Source: Massilia sp. W12
Lineage (GTDB): Bacteria; Pseudomonadota; Gammaproteobacteria; Burkholderiales; Burkholderiaceae_D
DNA length: 64,000 bases
Direction of reading: 5' to 3'
Assembly: GCF_037300705.1 (NCBI RefSeq)
Contig: NZ_CP147776.1
Coordinates: forward strand, 1,240,001 to 1,304,000
The position numbers and the translations under genes are program-made. The notes beneath the pieces were generated by a model that worked only from the letters and a program-made list of their open reading frames with translations, was not told where the DNA came from and made no database searches. Positions 23,254 to 31,403 of this stretch are shown piece by piece. Positions within the stretch are counted from its first letter, which is position 1. Each line of letters opens with the position of its first letter.

Positions 23254-23301
23254 GATTATCAGGTGTGGATTGGTTTGGGGCGGGGCTGAGCAGGGCGACG
23301 C

Positions 23302-23688
23302 TCAGTCAATAAAAGTCCAGCTGTCGGCGCCATCGAAACGCCGGATCACTAAAGATTCCAGCAAGGCCGGCGGGAAGTTGTTCAAATTCACACCATGCAT
23401 CGCGTCCGGCTTGGGCGCCAGCGGCTCCCAATGCGTGGTCACGCCACAGGTTTTGCAGCGCACAGTGCGCAGGGTTTTATCGCCTTGAATGTATTCCTCC
23501 GTGTGTTGCGGGTGGCCGCTGATTTGCACCGAGCCGTATGCAAAGTAGGCCCAGGTGGCGCCAAGCCGGCGACAGATGGAACAATTACAGCGCGTCGCCT
23601 TTTCCGGCAAGGCCGGCAGCGTCAGGCTGATGGCGCCGCAATGGCAGGCGCCTTGCAGCAGCTTATGGTCGGGGTTTGTGTCGGACAT
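23302..23688 (-). CDS. GFA-family zinc protein (glutathione-dependent formaldehyde-activating enzyme/CENP-V type)
   Basis: A 128-aa protein of the GFA fold. The zinc-binding cysteines appear as GACHCGAISL, RCNCSICRRLG and RCKTCGV, the full set of the family. One founding member was described as catalysing S-hydroxymethylglutathione formation, but most members have unknown roles. Start at ATG 23688 is set by AGGAATC upstream; the frame continues to 23940 without homology. It diverges from the YkvA gene across 179 nt. Confidence 0.9.
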   Translation of the reverse strand: MSDTNPDHKLLQGACHCGAISLTLPALPEKATRCNCSICRRLGATWAYFAYGSVQISGHPQHTEEYIQGDKTLRTVRCKTCGVTTHWEPLAPKPDAMHGVNLNNFPPALLESLVIRRFDGADSWTFID

Positions 23689-23867
23689 GTGAGATTCCTG
23701 AGTGATTTTAAAAATGTTGCGATGATACGCAAATTGTTGTGATTCCCGTCTTGAGATGCGCCACTTCGCCCTGAAATACACCATCGCAAGACTTGACGCC
23801 ATCCCGCTTGCAGCAGCTTCATACAATCTGCGCTTGAGGCGCTTCAGCAATCGAAAAGGGGAAACAC

Positions 23868-24209
23868 ATGACGGAACAGCAAAACTATGAGAGTGCGTTC
23901 TCGGACACTGGTTTCTGGGACAAAGTGCTGCGTTACGCAAAAACAGCCGGACGCGAGGTCATTGAGAAAGCGCTTTGGCTTTATTATGCCGCACAAGAGC
24001 CAAAAACCCCGGCCTGGGCGAAAACGGTAATCTATGGCGCGCTCGGCTACTTTATTTTTCCAGTCGATGCAGTCCCGGACATCACGCCAATGGTTGGCTA
24101 CGCTGACGACCTTGGCGCACTGGCGGCGGCCGTCGCGACTGTCGCCATCCACATCACAGATGAAGTCAAAGCGAAAGCCGCAAAACAACTTGCAGACTGG
24201 TTTGGCTAG
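23868..24209 (+). CDS. YkvA-family (DUF1232) membrane-associated protein
   Basis: A 113-aa protein with the DUF1232 core: VIYGALGYFIFPVDAVPDI followed by GYADDLGALAAAVATVAIHI. The motif of a hydrophobic segment, PxDxxPD and a second hydrophobic helix is diagnostic. The family is likely membrane-associated; its biochemical role is unknown. AAAGGGGAAA lies just before ATG 23868. No clear terminator follows, and the region beyond becomes AT-rich. Confidence 0.88.
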   Translation: MTEQQNYESAFSDTGFWDKVLRYAKTAGREVIEKALWLYYAAQEPKTPAWAKTVIYGALGYFIFPVDAVPDITPMVGYADDLGALAAAVATVAIHITDEVKAKAAKQLADWFG

Positions 24210-24327
24210 GGGGCGCCTGCATCCCCAGTCTTCGCCGATTATGTTTTTTCCAGTCGGTCTGAGCAGGGCTAACTGGTGATTTGGGTTTGACAAGGTGATG
24301 CCGCCTGACTGATGGAGCGGTTAAACT

Positions 24328-24715
24328 TCACTTCTGTGAGGCCGTATTCAGGCACTGTTGCGGCATATCCTTACTTGGAGCGCCGACACATTTCCACTTC
24401 ACTTGATTTGAGAGCAACTGTGGAATCAAGGTAAGCATGGCCCCATCATCCTTCAGCTTGGCGACAATAACTCCAGTTGGACTTACATAAAAATAGTCAA
24501 GTTGTGAATGGGAGAAAATGGATTTTTCATAATCAATGGCAATGTTCTCCAGCTTTCCCTCCCTCGCGGCAATGTGCTCAATTTTTTTTGGACAGAAGTG
24601 AGTTCGCTTAGCAGCGCGCCAGTTCGTGCAACTGAGCGATAATCCGAATATTGTGGAACCAGCAAAAATAAGGAAAATATTGCTGCAGAAAAAAAATAGC
24701 AATCCATTTCACCAT
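24328..24715 (-). pseudogene. Pilin-like gene with two homopolymer frameshifts
   Basis: The coding signal begins at ATG 24713-24715 behind a very strong GGGAGGGAG and passes through three frames to TGA at 24328. Frame changes fall in a T8 tract (24689-24696, minus strand) and an A8 tract (24582-24589). Adding one base to each gives one continuous 129-aa protein with no stop. It has an N-terminal hydrophobic segment, then PQYSDYRSVARTGALLSEL, like the start of a pilin globular domain, and a C-terminus TGVIVAKLKDDGAMLTLIPQ with WKCVG and a second Cys at 122, the typical pilin disulfide end. The GFTLIE prepilin-peptidase motif is missing. Sequencing homopolymer undercalls, true decay or slippage could each explain it. 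Confidence 0.6.
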
Positions 24716-25321
24716 CTATTCTCCCTCCCCTTAGTGAATTTTTTATACTTTCTTTCGGTGATGCGAGTGCTTTATCTGCCCATAGATTTTACCCCTCAAA
24801 CCATTCTTGGCATGATATACAACCTTTCAATGCGCCAATATTTCTTGATATTAGATTGTCGAGAATCCAGAAAAACCTTTCATTAAGGTGCTGACTGCGG
24901 CTCAGGCCGCAGTTTGCGTAACCGGCGCAGCCCGGTATGTATCCCCCGCTGACAAACCCCATCCAGATTTGCCCATCCGCCCACACCAATTTTTCACAAT
25001 TATGCAAAATTCCCCTGCATGAAATGAACTTAATCGAACAAAAACGAACGCAAATAGTATGCAAAGCTGTTGATTTCTCTTCGTATTTGCGCAAGAATGC
25101 CTGTTCCTGCCACCCAAGATTCCCCTCTCGCCTATGCAAAGCTCCCCCGCGCTTCACGCTATTTTTGTCGCCGTCGCCGCGCTGGCGCTGCGGGATTGGC
25201 CGGCTGCTGATGGCGGCATGCGGGGCGTAAGCGCATCCACTGGTAAGCGCCATGGGCAGGGCAGATATTCATGGCGGGCCTACACATCCGGCGCCAGCCA
25301 TGCGCAGAATAAGGAGAGAGC
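24716..25321. other. 606-bp AT-richer spacer upstream of the glp operon
   Basis: I see no supportable gene; a 154-codon minus-strand frame has no homology or ribosome site. It holds a short hairpin (24894-24913, loop TCAG) without a T tract, two CGAAC direct repeats (25035-25049) and a weak promoter candidate (25070-25098). Confidence 0.55.
25035..25098 (+). promoter_or_regulatory. Candidate glp operator and promoter
   Basis: CGAAC at 25035-25039 and 25045-25049, one helical turn apart, resembles half-sites of DeoR-family GlpR operators. TTGATT (25070-25075), 17 nt, then AAGAAT (25093-25098) follows. The leader to glpS would be about 215 nt. Inference only. Confidence 0.3.
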
Positions 25322-26401
25322 GTGATTCTTGAATTACAAGGCGTCAGCAAGCTGGTCGGGGGAGAAACCCATATTTATCCCAGCGATTTAAAACTGGCGG
25401 CAGGGGCCATCAATGTCTTGCTGGGGCCGACCCAGGCCGGCAAAACTTCGCTGATGCGCTTGATTGCCGGCCTTGATCAGCCCAGCAGTGGCCGCGTACT
25501 GGTCGATGGCAAAGACGTGACCGGGGTCAGCGTGCGCGAGCGCAATCTGGCCATGGTGTATCAGCAATTCATCAATTATCCGGCGTTGACGGTATTTGAA
25601 AACATCGCCGCCCCTTTGCGTATTCAAAAAATCGCCCCTGCGGAAATTGAAAGCAGGGTGCGCGCGATTGCGGAAAAGCTGCATATCGCGCAATTTCTGC
25701 AACGCCTGCCCGGCGAATTATCCGGCGGCCAGCAACAGCGCACCGCCTTAGCGCGCGCCTTGATCAAACAAGCTCCGCTGGTCTTATTGGATGAGCCGTT
25801 GGTGAATCTGGATTACAAGCTGCGCGAAGAATTGCGCGAAGAGTTGGCCGGCTTGTTTGTGGATGGCAAAACCACGGTGGTGTACGCCACCACCGAACCG
25901 CAGGAAGCCTTGCTGCTGGGCGGCCATACCTGTGTGATGGATGCAGGCCGCATCTTGCAGTGTGCGCCTGCGCTGGCGGCTTACAATGCGCCGGCGAATC
26001 GGCGCGTAGCGGAGATTTTCAATGATCCGCCCATGAATCTGCTGCCTGTCACCGCAGGCGCTGGCAATCTCTTGCGCCTGGCTGACGGGACAGAAATCAG
26101 ATTGTCGCGCGCTGATCTCCAGCTCAGTTCCGGGCAAGCCTGTTTGCTCGGAGTGCGCTGTAATCATGTCAGCTTGCACGCCAGCGCTGACGCGCTGAGC
26201 CTGCCCTGTGTGCTGGATCTGGCGGAATTGAGCGGCTCAGAAAGTTTTTTGCATCTGCATTACGGCGCCCACACTCTGGTGGCGCAATTGCCTGGCGTGC
26301 ATCAGCCGCCACTGGGCGGCGCCCTGCAAGCCCATATCCGGCCACAAGACATCTTTGTATTTGACGCACAGGGCGCTTTGCTGAGCGCTGCAGGAGGTTG
26401 A
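25322..26401 (+). CDS. glpS: Glycerol ABC transporter ATPase GlpS
   Basis: One of two ATP-binding subunits of a glycerol importer of the Rhizobium GlpSTPQUV type. The 359-aa protein has Walker A GPTQAGKTS, the ABC signature LSGGQQQR, Walker B LVLLDEPL, and a C-terminal regulatory TOBE-like domain from about residue 240. The Walker A has Gln where Gly or Ser is usual, but Lys-Thr-Ser is intact. GTG 25322 is the start, with AAGGAGAG just upstream; the frame has no earlier candidate. It is the first gene of six in a tight operon; glpT begins 2 nt after its stop. Confidence 0.9.
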   Translation: MILELQGVSKLVGGETHIYPSDLKLAAGAINVLLGPTQAGKTSLMRLIAGLDQPSSGRVLVDGKDVTGVSVRERNLAMVYQQFINYPALTVFENIAAPLRIQKIAPAEIESRVRAIAEKLHIAQFLQRLPGELSGGQQQRTALARALIKQAPLVLLDEPLVNLDYKLREELREELAGLFVDGKTTVVYATTEPQEALLLGGHTCVMDAGRILQCAPALAAYNAPANRRVAEIFNDPPMNLLPVTAGAGNLLRLADGTEIRLSRADLQLSSGQACLLGVRCNHVSLHASADALSLPCVLDLAELSGSESFLHLHYGAHTLVAQLPGVHQPPLGGALQAHIRPQDIFVFDAQGALLSAAGG

Positions 26402-26403
26402 GC

Positions 26404-27504
26404 ATGGCGTGTATTGAATTTCGTAATCTGGGACATGCTTATGGCCAGAAGCCAGGCTCCAAAGCGGCGCAAAGCGCCGACTATGCTTTGCAGCCAATGA
26501 ATATGGAATGGCGCGATGGCGGCGCGTATGCGCTGCTCGGCCCCTCCGGCTGCGGCAAATCGACCTTATTGAATATCATTTCCGGCTTGTTGCTTCCCTC
26601 CGAAGGCCAGGTCTTGTTTGACGGCCAGGATGTGACACACACGCCAACGCGGGGCCGCAATATTGCGCAAGTGTTCCAGTTCCCGGTGCTATACGACAGC
26701 ATGAGCGTGTTTGACAATCTGGCCTTCCCGCTGCGCAATCGCAAAATCGCCGAACACGAAGTCAAACAGCGCGTGCATGAAGTGGCTGAGATGCTGGATT
26801 TGACGCCGGACTTGAAAAAACGCGCCAGCGGTCTGGCGGCGGACGCCAAGCAAAAAATCTCGCTCGGGCGCGGGCTGGTGCGCAAAGACGTGGCGGCGAT
26901 TTTGTTTGACGAACCGCTGACCGTGATCGACCCGCATATGAAATGGCAATTGCGGCAAAAGCTCAAACAGATTCATCAGCAATTGAAATTGACCCTGATC
27001 TATGTCACGCATGACCAAATCGAGGCGCTCACCTTCGCCGATGAAGTGGTGGTGATGACCAATGGCAAAGTGGTGCAACAGGCCCAGCCGGAAGCGCTGT
27101 TCATGCAGCCTGAGCATACCTTTGTCGGTTATTTCGTCGGCAGCCCCGGCATGAATTTTCTGCCGCTGCGCATACAGGGTGAACAGATTTTGCTGGGCGA
27201 CGCCGTCTTGCCCATCGCGCCGCAACAGCTGGCCACGCTGAAAAATCTGACTGGCGCATTGCAACTGGGCGTGCGTCCCGAATTTGTGCGTCTGGCTGCG
27301 CCCGGCGCACCCGGTGCGCTGGAAACACAAGTCTTGCGCGTGCAAAACCTGGGCACATCGCAACTGCTGACCGCGCAATGCGGCGCACATGTGTTGAAAG
27401 CCCGCCTGCCGCTGGAACAAAGCATTGCGCCGGGGGCGCACTGGTTGCAGGTGCTGACGCCGGAAAGCCTGTTCTTTTGCAATGACATCCGGGTTGGGAG
27501 TTAA
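26404..27504 (+). CDS. glpT: Glycerol ABC transporter ATPase GlpT, with altered signature motif
   Basis: The second, non-identical ATPase of the glycerol importer (this GlpT is not the glycerol-3-phosphate antiporter). The 366-aa protein has Walker A GPSGCGKST and Walker B AILFDEPLTVIDPH, but the signature LSGGQ is replaced by LAADAKQKISLGRGL, so the composite site formed with GlpS is asymmetric. The C-terminal TOBE-like domain is present. Start at ATG 26404, six bases after AGGAGG; a TTG at 26398 would abut the ribosome site. Cotranscribed with glpS and glpP. Confidence 0.88.
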   Translation: MACIEFRNLGHAYGQKPGSKAAQSADYALQPMNMEWRDGGAYALLGPSGCGKSTLLNIISGLLLPSEGQVLFDGQDVTHTPTRGRNIAQVFQFPVLYDSMSVFDNLAFPLRNRKIAEHEVKQRVHEVAEMLDLTPDLKKRASGLAADAKQKISLGRGLVRKDVAAILFDEPLTVIDPHMKWQLRQKLKQIHQQLKLTLIYVTHDQIEALTFADEVVVMTNGKVVQQAQPEALFMQPEHTFVGYFVGSPGMNFLPLRIQGEQILLGDAVLPIAPQQLATLKNLTGALQLGVRPEFVRLAAPGAPGALETQVLRVQNLGTSQLLTAQCGAHVLKARLPLEQSIAPGAHWLQVLTPESLFFCNDIRVGS

Positions 27505-27507
27505 GCC

Positions 27508-28392
27508 ATGAAGCCGTATAGCAATAAAGCCTGGTTCTTTATCCTGCCGGTATTTTTGACCGTCGCGTTTTCTGCGATTGTGCCCTTGATGACGGTGGTC
27601 AATTATTCGGTGCAAGATATTCTGTCACCGACCCAAAGCGTCTTCGTCGGCCTGGAATGGTTTCAAAAAGTGATGCGCGACCCGGAGCTGCGCGAAGCCT
27701 TGCAACGCCAGATGATTTTTTCCGCTTGCGTCTTAATGGTGGAAATCCCCTTGGGCATCGCGCTGGCCTTATCGATGCCGGCGCAAGGCTGGAAATCCTC
27801 GGCCTCGTTGGTGGTATTGGCCATGCCGCTGTTAATTCCCTGGAATGTGGTGGGCACCATTTTTCAGATTTTCGGGCGCAGCGATATCGGCTTGGGCGGC
27901 TATGCGCTGGCCAAGCTCGGGGTGGATTACAACTACGCCTTGCACGCTTTCGACGCCTGGGCCACGGTGTTGCTGATGGATGTCTGGCACTGGACGCCGC
28001 TGGTGGCCTTGCTGTGTTTTGCCGGCCTGCGCTCGATTCCGGCGGCGTACTACCAGGCCGCGCAAATTGACGGCGCCAGCCGCTGGGCCGTGTTCCGCCA
28101 CATTCAATTGCCGAAGATGCGCGGCGTCTTGATGATTGCGGTCTTGCTGCGCTTTATGGACAGCTTCATGATTTACACCGAGCCCTTTATTTTGACCGGC
28201 GGCGGGCCGGGTAACTCCACCACCTTCTTATCGCAATATCTGACGCAAAAAGCAGTGGGACAGTTTGATCTCGGCCCGGCAGCGGCGTTTTCGCTGATCT
28301 ACTTCCTGATCATCCTGGGTTTTTGCTTTGTCTTGTACAACTGGATGCAAAGCGCCGGCCAAAGCGGTCAGACAGGAGCTGAACATGAATGA
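27508..28392 (+). CDS. glpP: Glycerol ABC transporter permease GlpP
   Basis: An inner-membrane permease of 294 aa with about six transmembrane helices (the first is WFFILPVFLTVAFSAIVPLM). The ATPase-coupling EAA loop reads YYQAAQIDGASRWAVFRHIQ. It is of the MalF/UgpA-like binding-protein-dependent type. GGGAG precedes ATG 27508, 3 nt after glpT, and the stop overlaps the start of glpQ by 8 nt, indicating translational coupling. It forms the channel with GlpQ. Confidence 0.9.
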   Translation: MKPYSNKAWFFILPVFLTVAFSAIVPLMTVVNYSVQDILSPTQSVFVGLEWFQKVMRDPELREALQRQMIFSACVLMVEIPLGIALALSMPAQGWKSSASLVVLAMPLLIPWNVVGTIFQIFGRSDIGLGGYALAKLGVDYNYALHAFDAWATVLLMDVWHWTPLVALLCFAGLRSIPAAYYQAAQIDGASRWAVFRHIQLPKMRGVLMIAVLLRFMDSFMIYTEPFILTGGGPGNSTTFLSQYLTQKAVGQFDLGPAAAFSLIYFLIILGFCFVLYNWMQSAGQSGQTGAEHE

Positions 28393-29197
28393 GCAAAACC
28401 GCCTGCCGCGCAGCCTGATGCTGCTGGCCTACATCATTTTCACCATCATCCCGCTGTATTGGCTGCTCAACACTTCCTTGAAAACCAATGAAGAGACGAT
28501 TTCTGTGTTTTCGCTGTGGCCCAACAGCCCCACGCTGGCGAATTACAAGATTATCTTCACTGACCCCTCATGGTATATGGGCTATGTCAACGCCATCATC
28601 TACGTTGGCATCAATACCGTGCTGTCCCTGTTGGTGGCGCTGCCGGCGGCGTATGCGTTCTCGCGCTACCGCTTCCTGGGCGATAAGCATATGTTTTTCT
28701 GGCTCTTGACCAATCGCATGACGCCGCCGGCGGTGTTTTTGCTGCCGTTTTTCCAGCTGTATTCCAGCGTCGGTTTAATGGATACCCATATCGCCGTGGC
28801 GCTTTCGCATATGTTGTTCAATGTGCCGCTGGCGGTGTGGATTTTGGAAGGTTTTATGTCCGGCATTCCGCGTGAGATTGATGAAACAGCGTATATCGAT
28901 GGCTTTTCTTTCCCGCGCTTTTTCCTCAAGATTTTTCTGCCCCTGATCAAGTCAGGTCTGGGCGTGACAGCCTTTTTCTGCTTCATGTTCAGCTGGGTCG
29001 AATTACTATTGGCGCGCACCCTGACCTCGGTCAACGCCAAACCTATTGGCGCGATTATGACGCGCACCGTCTCTGCTTCCGGCATGGATTGGGGCGTATT
29101 GGCGGCTGCCGGCGTGCTGACGATTGTGCCGGGCGCTTTAGTGATCTGGTTTGTGCGCAACCATATCGCCAAAGGTTTTGCGATGGGGAGGGTGTGA
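28385..29197 (+). CDS. glpQ: Glycerol ABC transporter permease GlpQ
   Basis: The second permease, 270 aa, of the MalG/UgpE-like type with about six helices (LMLLAYIIFTIIPLYWLL is the first). The EAA loop is EIDETAYIDGFSFPRFFLKI. Its start MNEQNRLPRS at 28385 lies inside the end of glpP, after CAGGAG; the longer upstream frame is only glpP overlap. One nucleotide separates its stop from glpU. The name follows the rhizobial glycerol operon and is not the glycerophosphodiesterase GlpQ. Confidence 0.9.
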   Translation: MNEQNRLPRSLMLLAYIIFTIIPLYWLLNTSLKTNEETISVFSLWPNSPTLANYKIIFTDPSWYMGYVNAIIYVGINTVLSLLVALPAAYAFSRYRFLGDKHMFFWLLTNRMTPPAVFLLPFFQLYSSVGLMDTHIAVALSHMLFNVPLAVWILEGFMSGIPREIDETAYIDGFSFPRFFLKIFLPLIKSGLGVTAFFCFMFSWVELLLARTLTSVNAKPIGAIMTRTVSASGMDWGVLAAAGVLTIVPGALVIWFVRNHIAKGFAMGRV

Positions 29198-29198
29198 A

Positions 29199-29480
29199 AT
29201 GGAATGGCTGGCCTGGATGTCGTGGACACGCGAAATTGCAATCTTTTTCGGCTGCATCATCGTCATGCTGATCGTCATGACGATTTGGGAAATCCGCAGC
29301 CCTTGCGTGGCGCGCAAGGGATTTTTGCCCTTGGTCACCACACGCGGCGACCGCTTATTTATCGGTTTGCTCTCATGCGCCTACGTGAATTTGCTGTGGG
29401 TGGCTCTGACAGATATGAGCCAATGGATTGCCGCCTCAATCGGCTTGGCGCTGATGGTGTTGATCATGGCCAAAGCTTAG
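29199..29480 (+). CDS. glpU: Small membrane protein GlpU (DUF2160 family)
   Basis: A 93-aa membrane protein with two or three predicted helices (REIAIFFGCIIVMLIVMTIW; LLSCAYVNLLWVAL; WIAASIGLALMVLIM). DUF2160 proteins occur in this position of glycerol ABC operons, where the role is undefined. A segment SPCVARKGFLPLVTTRGDR lies between the first two helices. GGGAGGGTG precedes ATG 29199, one base after the glpQ stop, so it is translated with the permeases. Confidence 0.85.
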   Translation: MEWLAWMSWTREIAIFFGCIIVMLIVMTIWEIRSPCVARKGFLPLVTTRGDRLFIGLLSCAYVNLLWVALTDMSQWIAASIGLALMVLIMAKA

Positions 29481-29573
29481 GTTTTTATTGCATCGCTTGG
29501 GATGCGCAGGACGCACAGACGCCAGCAGGCGCTGTGCCAGAAGATGGCAGCAGACTACTCACTTGGAGATAAC

Positions 29574-31304
29574 ATGAAACAATGGAAGTTGACCGCACTG
29601 GCCGCCGCAGCAATGCTGTGCTCCGCCAGCGCTTACGCGGATATCAAAGCGGCGGAACAATGGATTGATAAAGAATTCCAGCCCAGCAGCTTGAGCCGCG
29701 CCCAGCAAGTCGAAGAAATGAAATGGTTTATCCAGGCTGCCGCCAAACTCAAGGCAAAGGGCGTGAAAGAAATCAGCGTGGTTTCCGAAACTATTGACAC
29801 GCATACCTATGAATCCAAGGTGTTGGCCAAGGCGTTTGAAGAAATCACCGGCATCAAGGTCAAGCACGACACGATTCAGGAAGGCGATGTGGTGGAGAAA
29901 CTGCAAACCTCCCTGCAATCGGGCAAATCGATTTACGACGGCTGGGTTAATGATTCTGATTTGATCGGCACCCATATCCGCAGCGGCGGCACGGTGATTT
30001 TGTCGGACTACATGGCTGGCCCCGGTAAGGAATTCACTAATCCCGGCTTGGATTTGAAAGATTTCATCGGCGCCGCCTTCACATCTTCCCCCGACGGCAA
30101 GCTGTATCAATTGCCTGACCAGCAATTCGCCAATCTGTACTGGTTCCGCGCTGACTGGTTTGAGCGCAAAGATTTGAAAGAAAAATTCAAGGCCAAATAC
30201 GGCTACGAACTCGGGGTGCCGGTGAATTGGTCGGCGTATGAAGACATCGCCGCCTTCTTCACCAATGATGTGAAAGAGCTGGACGGCAAAAAAGTCTTCG
30301 GCCATATGGACTACGGCAAAAAAGACCCGTCCCTCGGCTGGCGTTTTACAGATGCCTGGCTGTCCATGGCCGGCACGGCAGATAAAGGCATTCCGAACGG
30401 CATGCCGGTGGATGAATGGGGCATTCGCGTGGCGGATGATAAGTGCACCCCGGTCGGCGCTTCGGTGGCGCGCGGCGGCGCCACCAATTCGCCGGCGGCT
30501 GTGTATGCGCTGACCAAGTACATTGACTGGATGAAAAAATATGCGCCGCCGACCGCCATCGGCATGACTTTTGGCGAAGCCGGCCCGGTGCCGGCGCAAG
30601 GCCAGATTGCGCAGCAGATTTTCTGGTACACCGCATTCACCGCCGGCATGACCAAGCCCGGCCTGCCGGCAGTGAATGCGGATGGCACGCCGAAATGGCG
30701 CATGGCCCCGTCCCCGCATGGCCCGTATTGGAAAGAAGGGATGCAAAACGGTTATCAAGACGTGGGTTCCTGGACGTATTTGAAGAGCACCCCGCCGGAT
30801 CGCATGGCCGCCGCCTGGTTATATGGCCAGTTTGTGACCTCGAAAACGGTGTCCACCAAAAAGTCTATCGTCGGCCTGACCTTCATCCGCGAATCGGACA
30901 TCAAGCACGAGTATTTCACCAAAAACGCGCATAAATACGGCGGCCTGATCGAGTTTTACCGCAGCCCTGCGCGCGTGGCATGGACTCCGACCGGAACCAA
31001 TGTGCCGGACTATCCGAAAATGTCGCAACTGTGGTGGAAAAATGTCGCCACCGCCATCACCGGCGAAAAAACGCCGCAGGCCGCCATGGATAATCTGGCC
31101 AATGAAATGGACGACATCATGGCCCGCCTGCAGCGCGTCGGCATGAAATCCTGCTCGCCGAAGTTGAATGATAAAAAAGACCCTGCTGCATGGCTGTCGG
31201 ACAAAAAAGCGCCGTGGAGCAAGCTGGGGCAGGAAAAGCCCAAGGGCGAAACGATTGCCTATGACAAGCTGTTGCAGGCGTGGAAAGAAGGGCGGGTGAG
31301 GTAA
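29574..31304 (+). CDS. glpV: Glycerol-binding periplasmic protein GlpV
   Basis: The extracytoplasmic solute-binding protein of the glycerol importer, 576 aa, longer than most family 1 binding proteins as is usual for this group. A signal peptide MKQWKLTALAAAAMLCSASA with a likely cut after AYA precedes the mature chain (DIKAAEQWIDKEF). The middle holds KLYQLPDQQFANLYWFRADW and the fold-typical ligand region. TTGGAGATAAC sets ATG 29574, 93 nt after glpU. No glpK or glpD lies in view, so glycerol phosphorylation genes are elsewhere. It is the most expressed member in such operons by expectation. Confidence 0.9.
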   Translation: MKQWKLTALAAAAMLCSASAYADIKAAEQWIDKEFQPSSLSRAQQVEEMKWFIQAAAKLKAKGVKEISVVSETIDTHTYESKVLAKAFEEITGIKVKHDTIQEGDVVEKLQTSLQSGKSIYDGWVNDSDLIGTHIRSGGTVILSDYMAGPGKEFTNPGLDLKDFIGAAFTSSPDGKLYQLPDQQFANLYWFRADWFERKDLKEKFKAKYGYELGVPVNWSAYEDIAAFFTNDVKELDGKKVFGHMDYGKKDPSLGWRFTDAWLSMAGTADKGIPNGMPVDEWGIRVADDKCTPVGASVARGGATNSPAAVYALTKYIDWMKKYAPPTAIGMTFGEAGPVPAQGQIAQQIFWYTAFTAGMTKPGLPAVNADGTPKWRMAPSPHGPYWKEGMQNGYQDVGSWTYLKSTPPDRMAAAWLYGQFVTSKTVSTKKSIVGLTFIRESDIKHEYFTKNAHKYGGLIEFYRSPARVAWTPTGTNVPDYPKMSQLWWKNVATAITGEKTPQAAMDNLANEMDDIMARLQRVGMKSCSPKLNDKKDPAAWLSDKKAPWSKLGQEKPKGETIAYDKLLQAWKEGRVR

Positions 31305-31316
31305 GCGCTAAGCCAA

Positions 31317-31345
31317 GCCATGCCGGATGGCGAGTCCGGCATGGC
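31317..31345. repeat. Perfect 11-bp hairpin after glpV
   Basis: GCCATGCCGGA (31317-31327) and TCCGGCATGGC (31335-31345) flank a 7-nt loop. There is no T tract; it may be a REP or mRNA-end stabiliser rather than an intrinsic terminator. Confidence 0.5.
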
Positions 31346-31403
31346 GAGGGAGAGGGCAGGGCTTGCGTGCAGGGAAGATGCGACCAACGCAGGTCGAACG
31401 GGG

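Noticed and set aside
24894-24913. Hairpin ACTGCGGC/GCCGCAGT as a terminator
   Set aside because: No T tract follows, and no gene ends nearby on a matching strand.
24789-25253. A 154-codon minus-strand frame before the glp operon
   Set aside because: No start signal, a composition unlike proteins around it and no motif.
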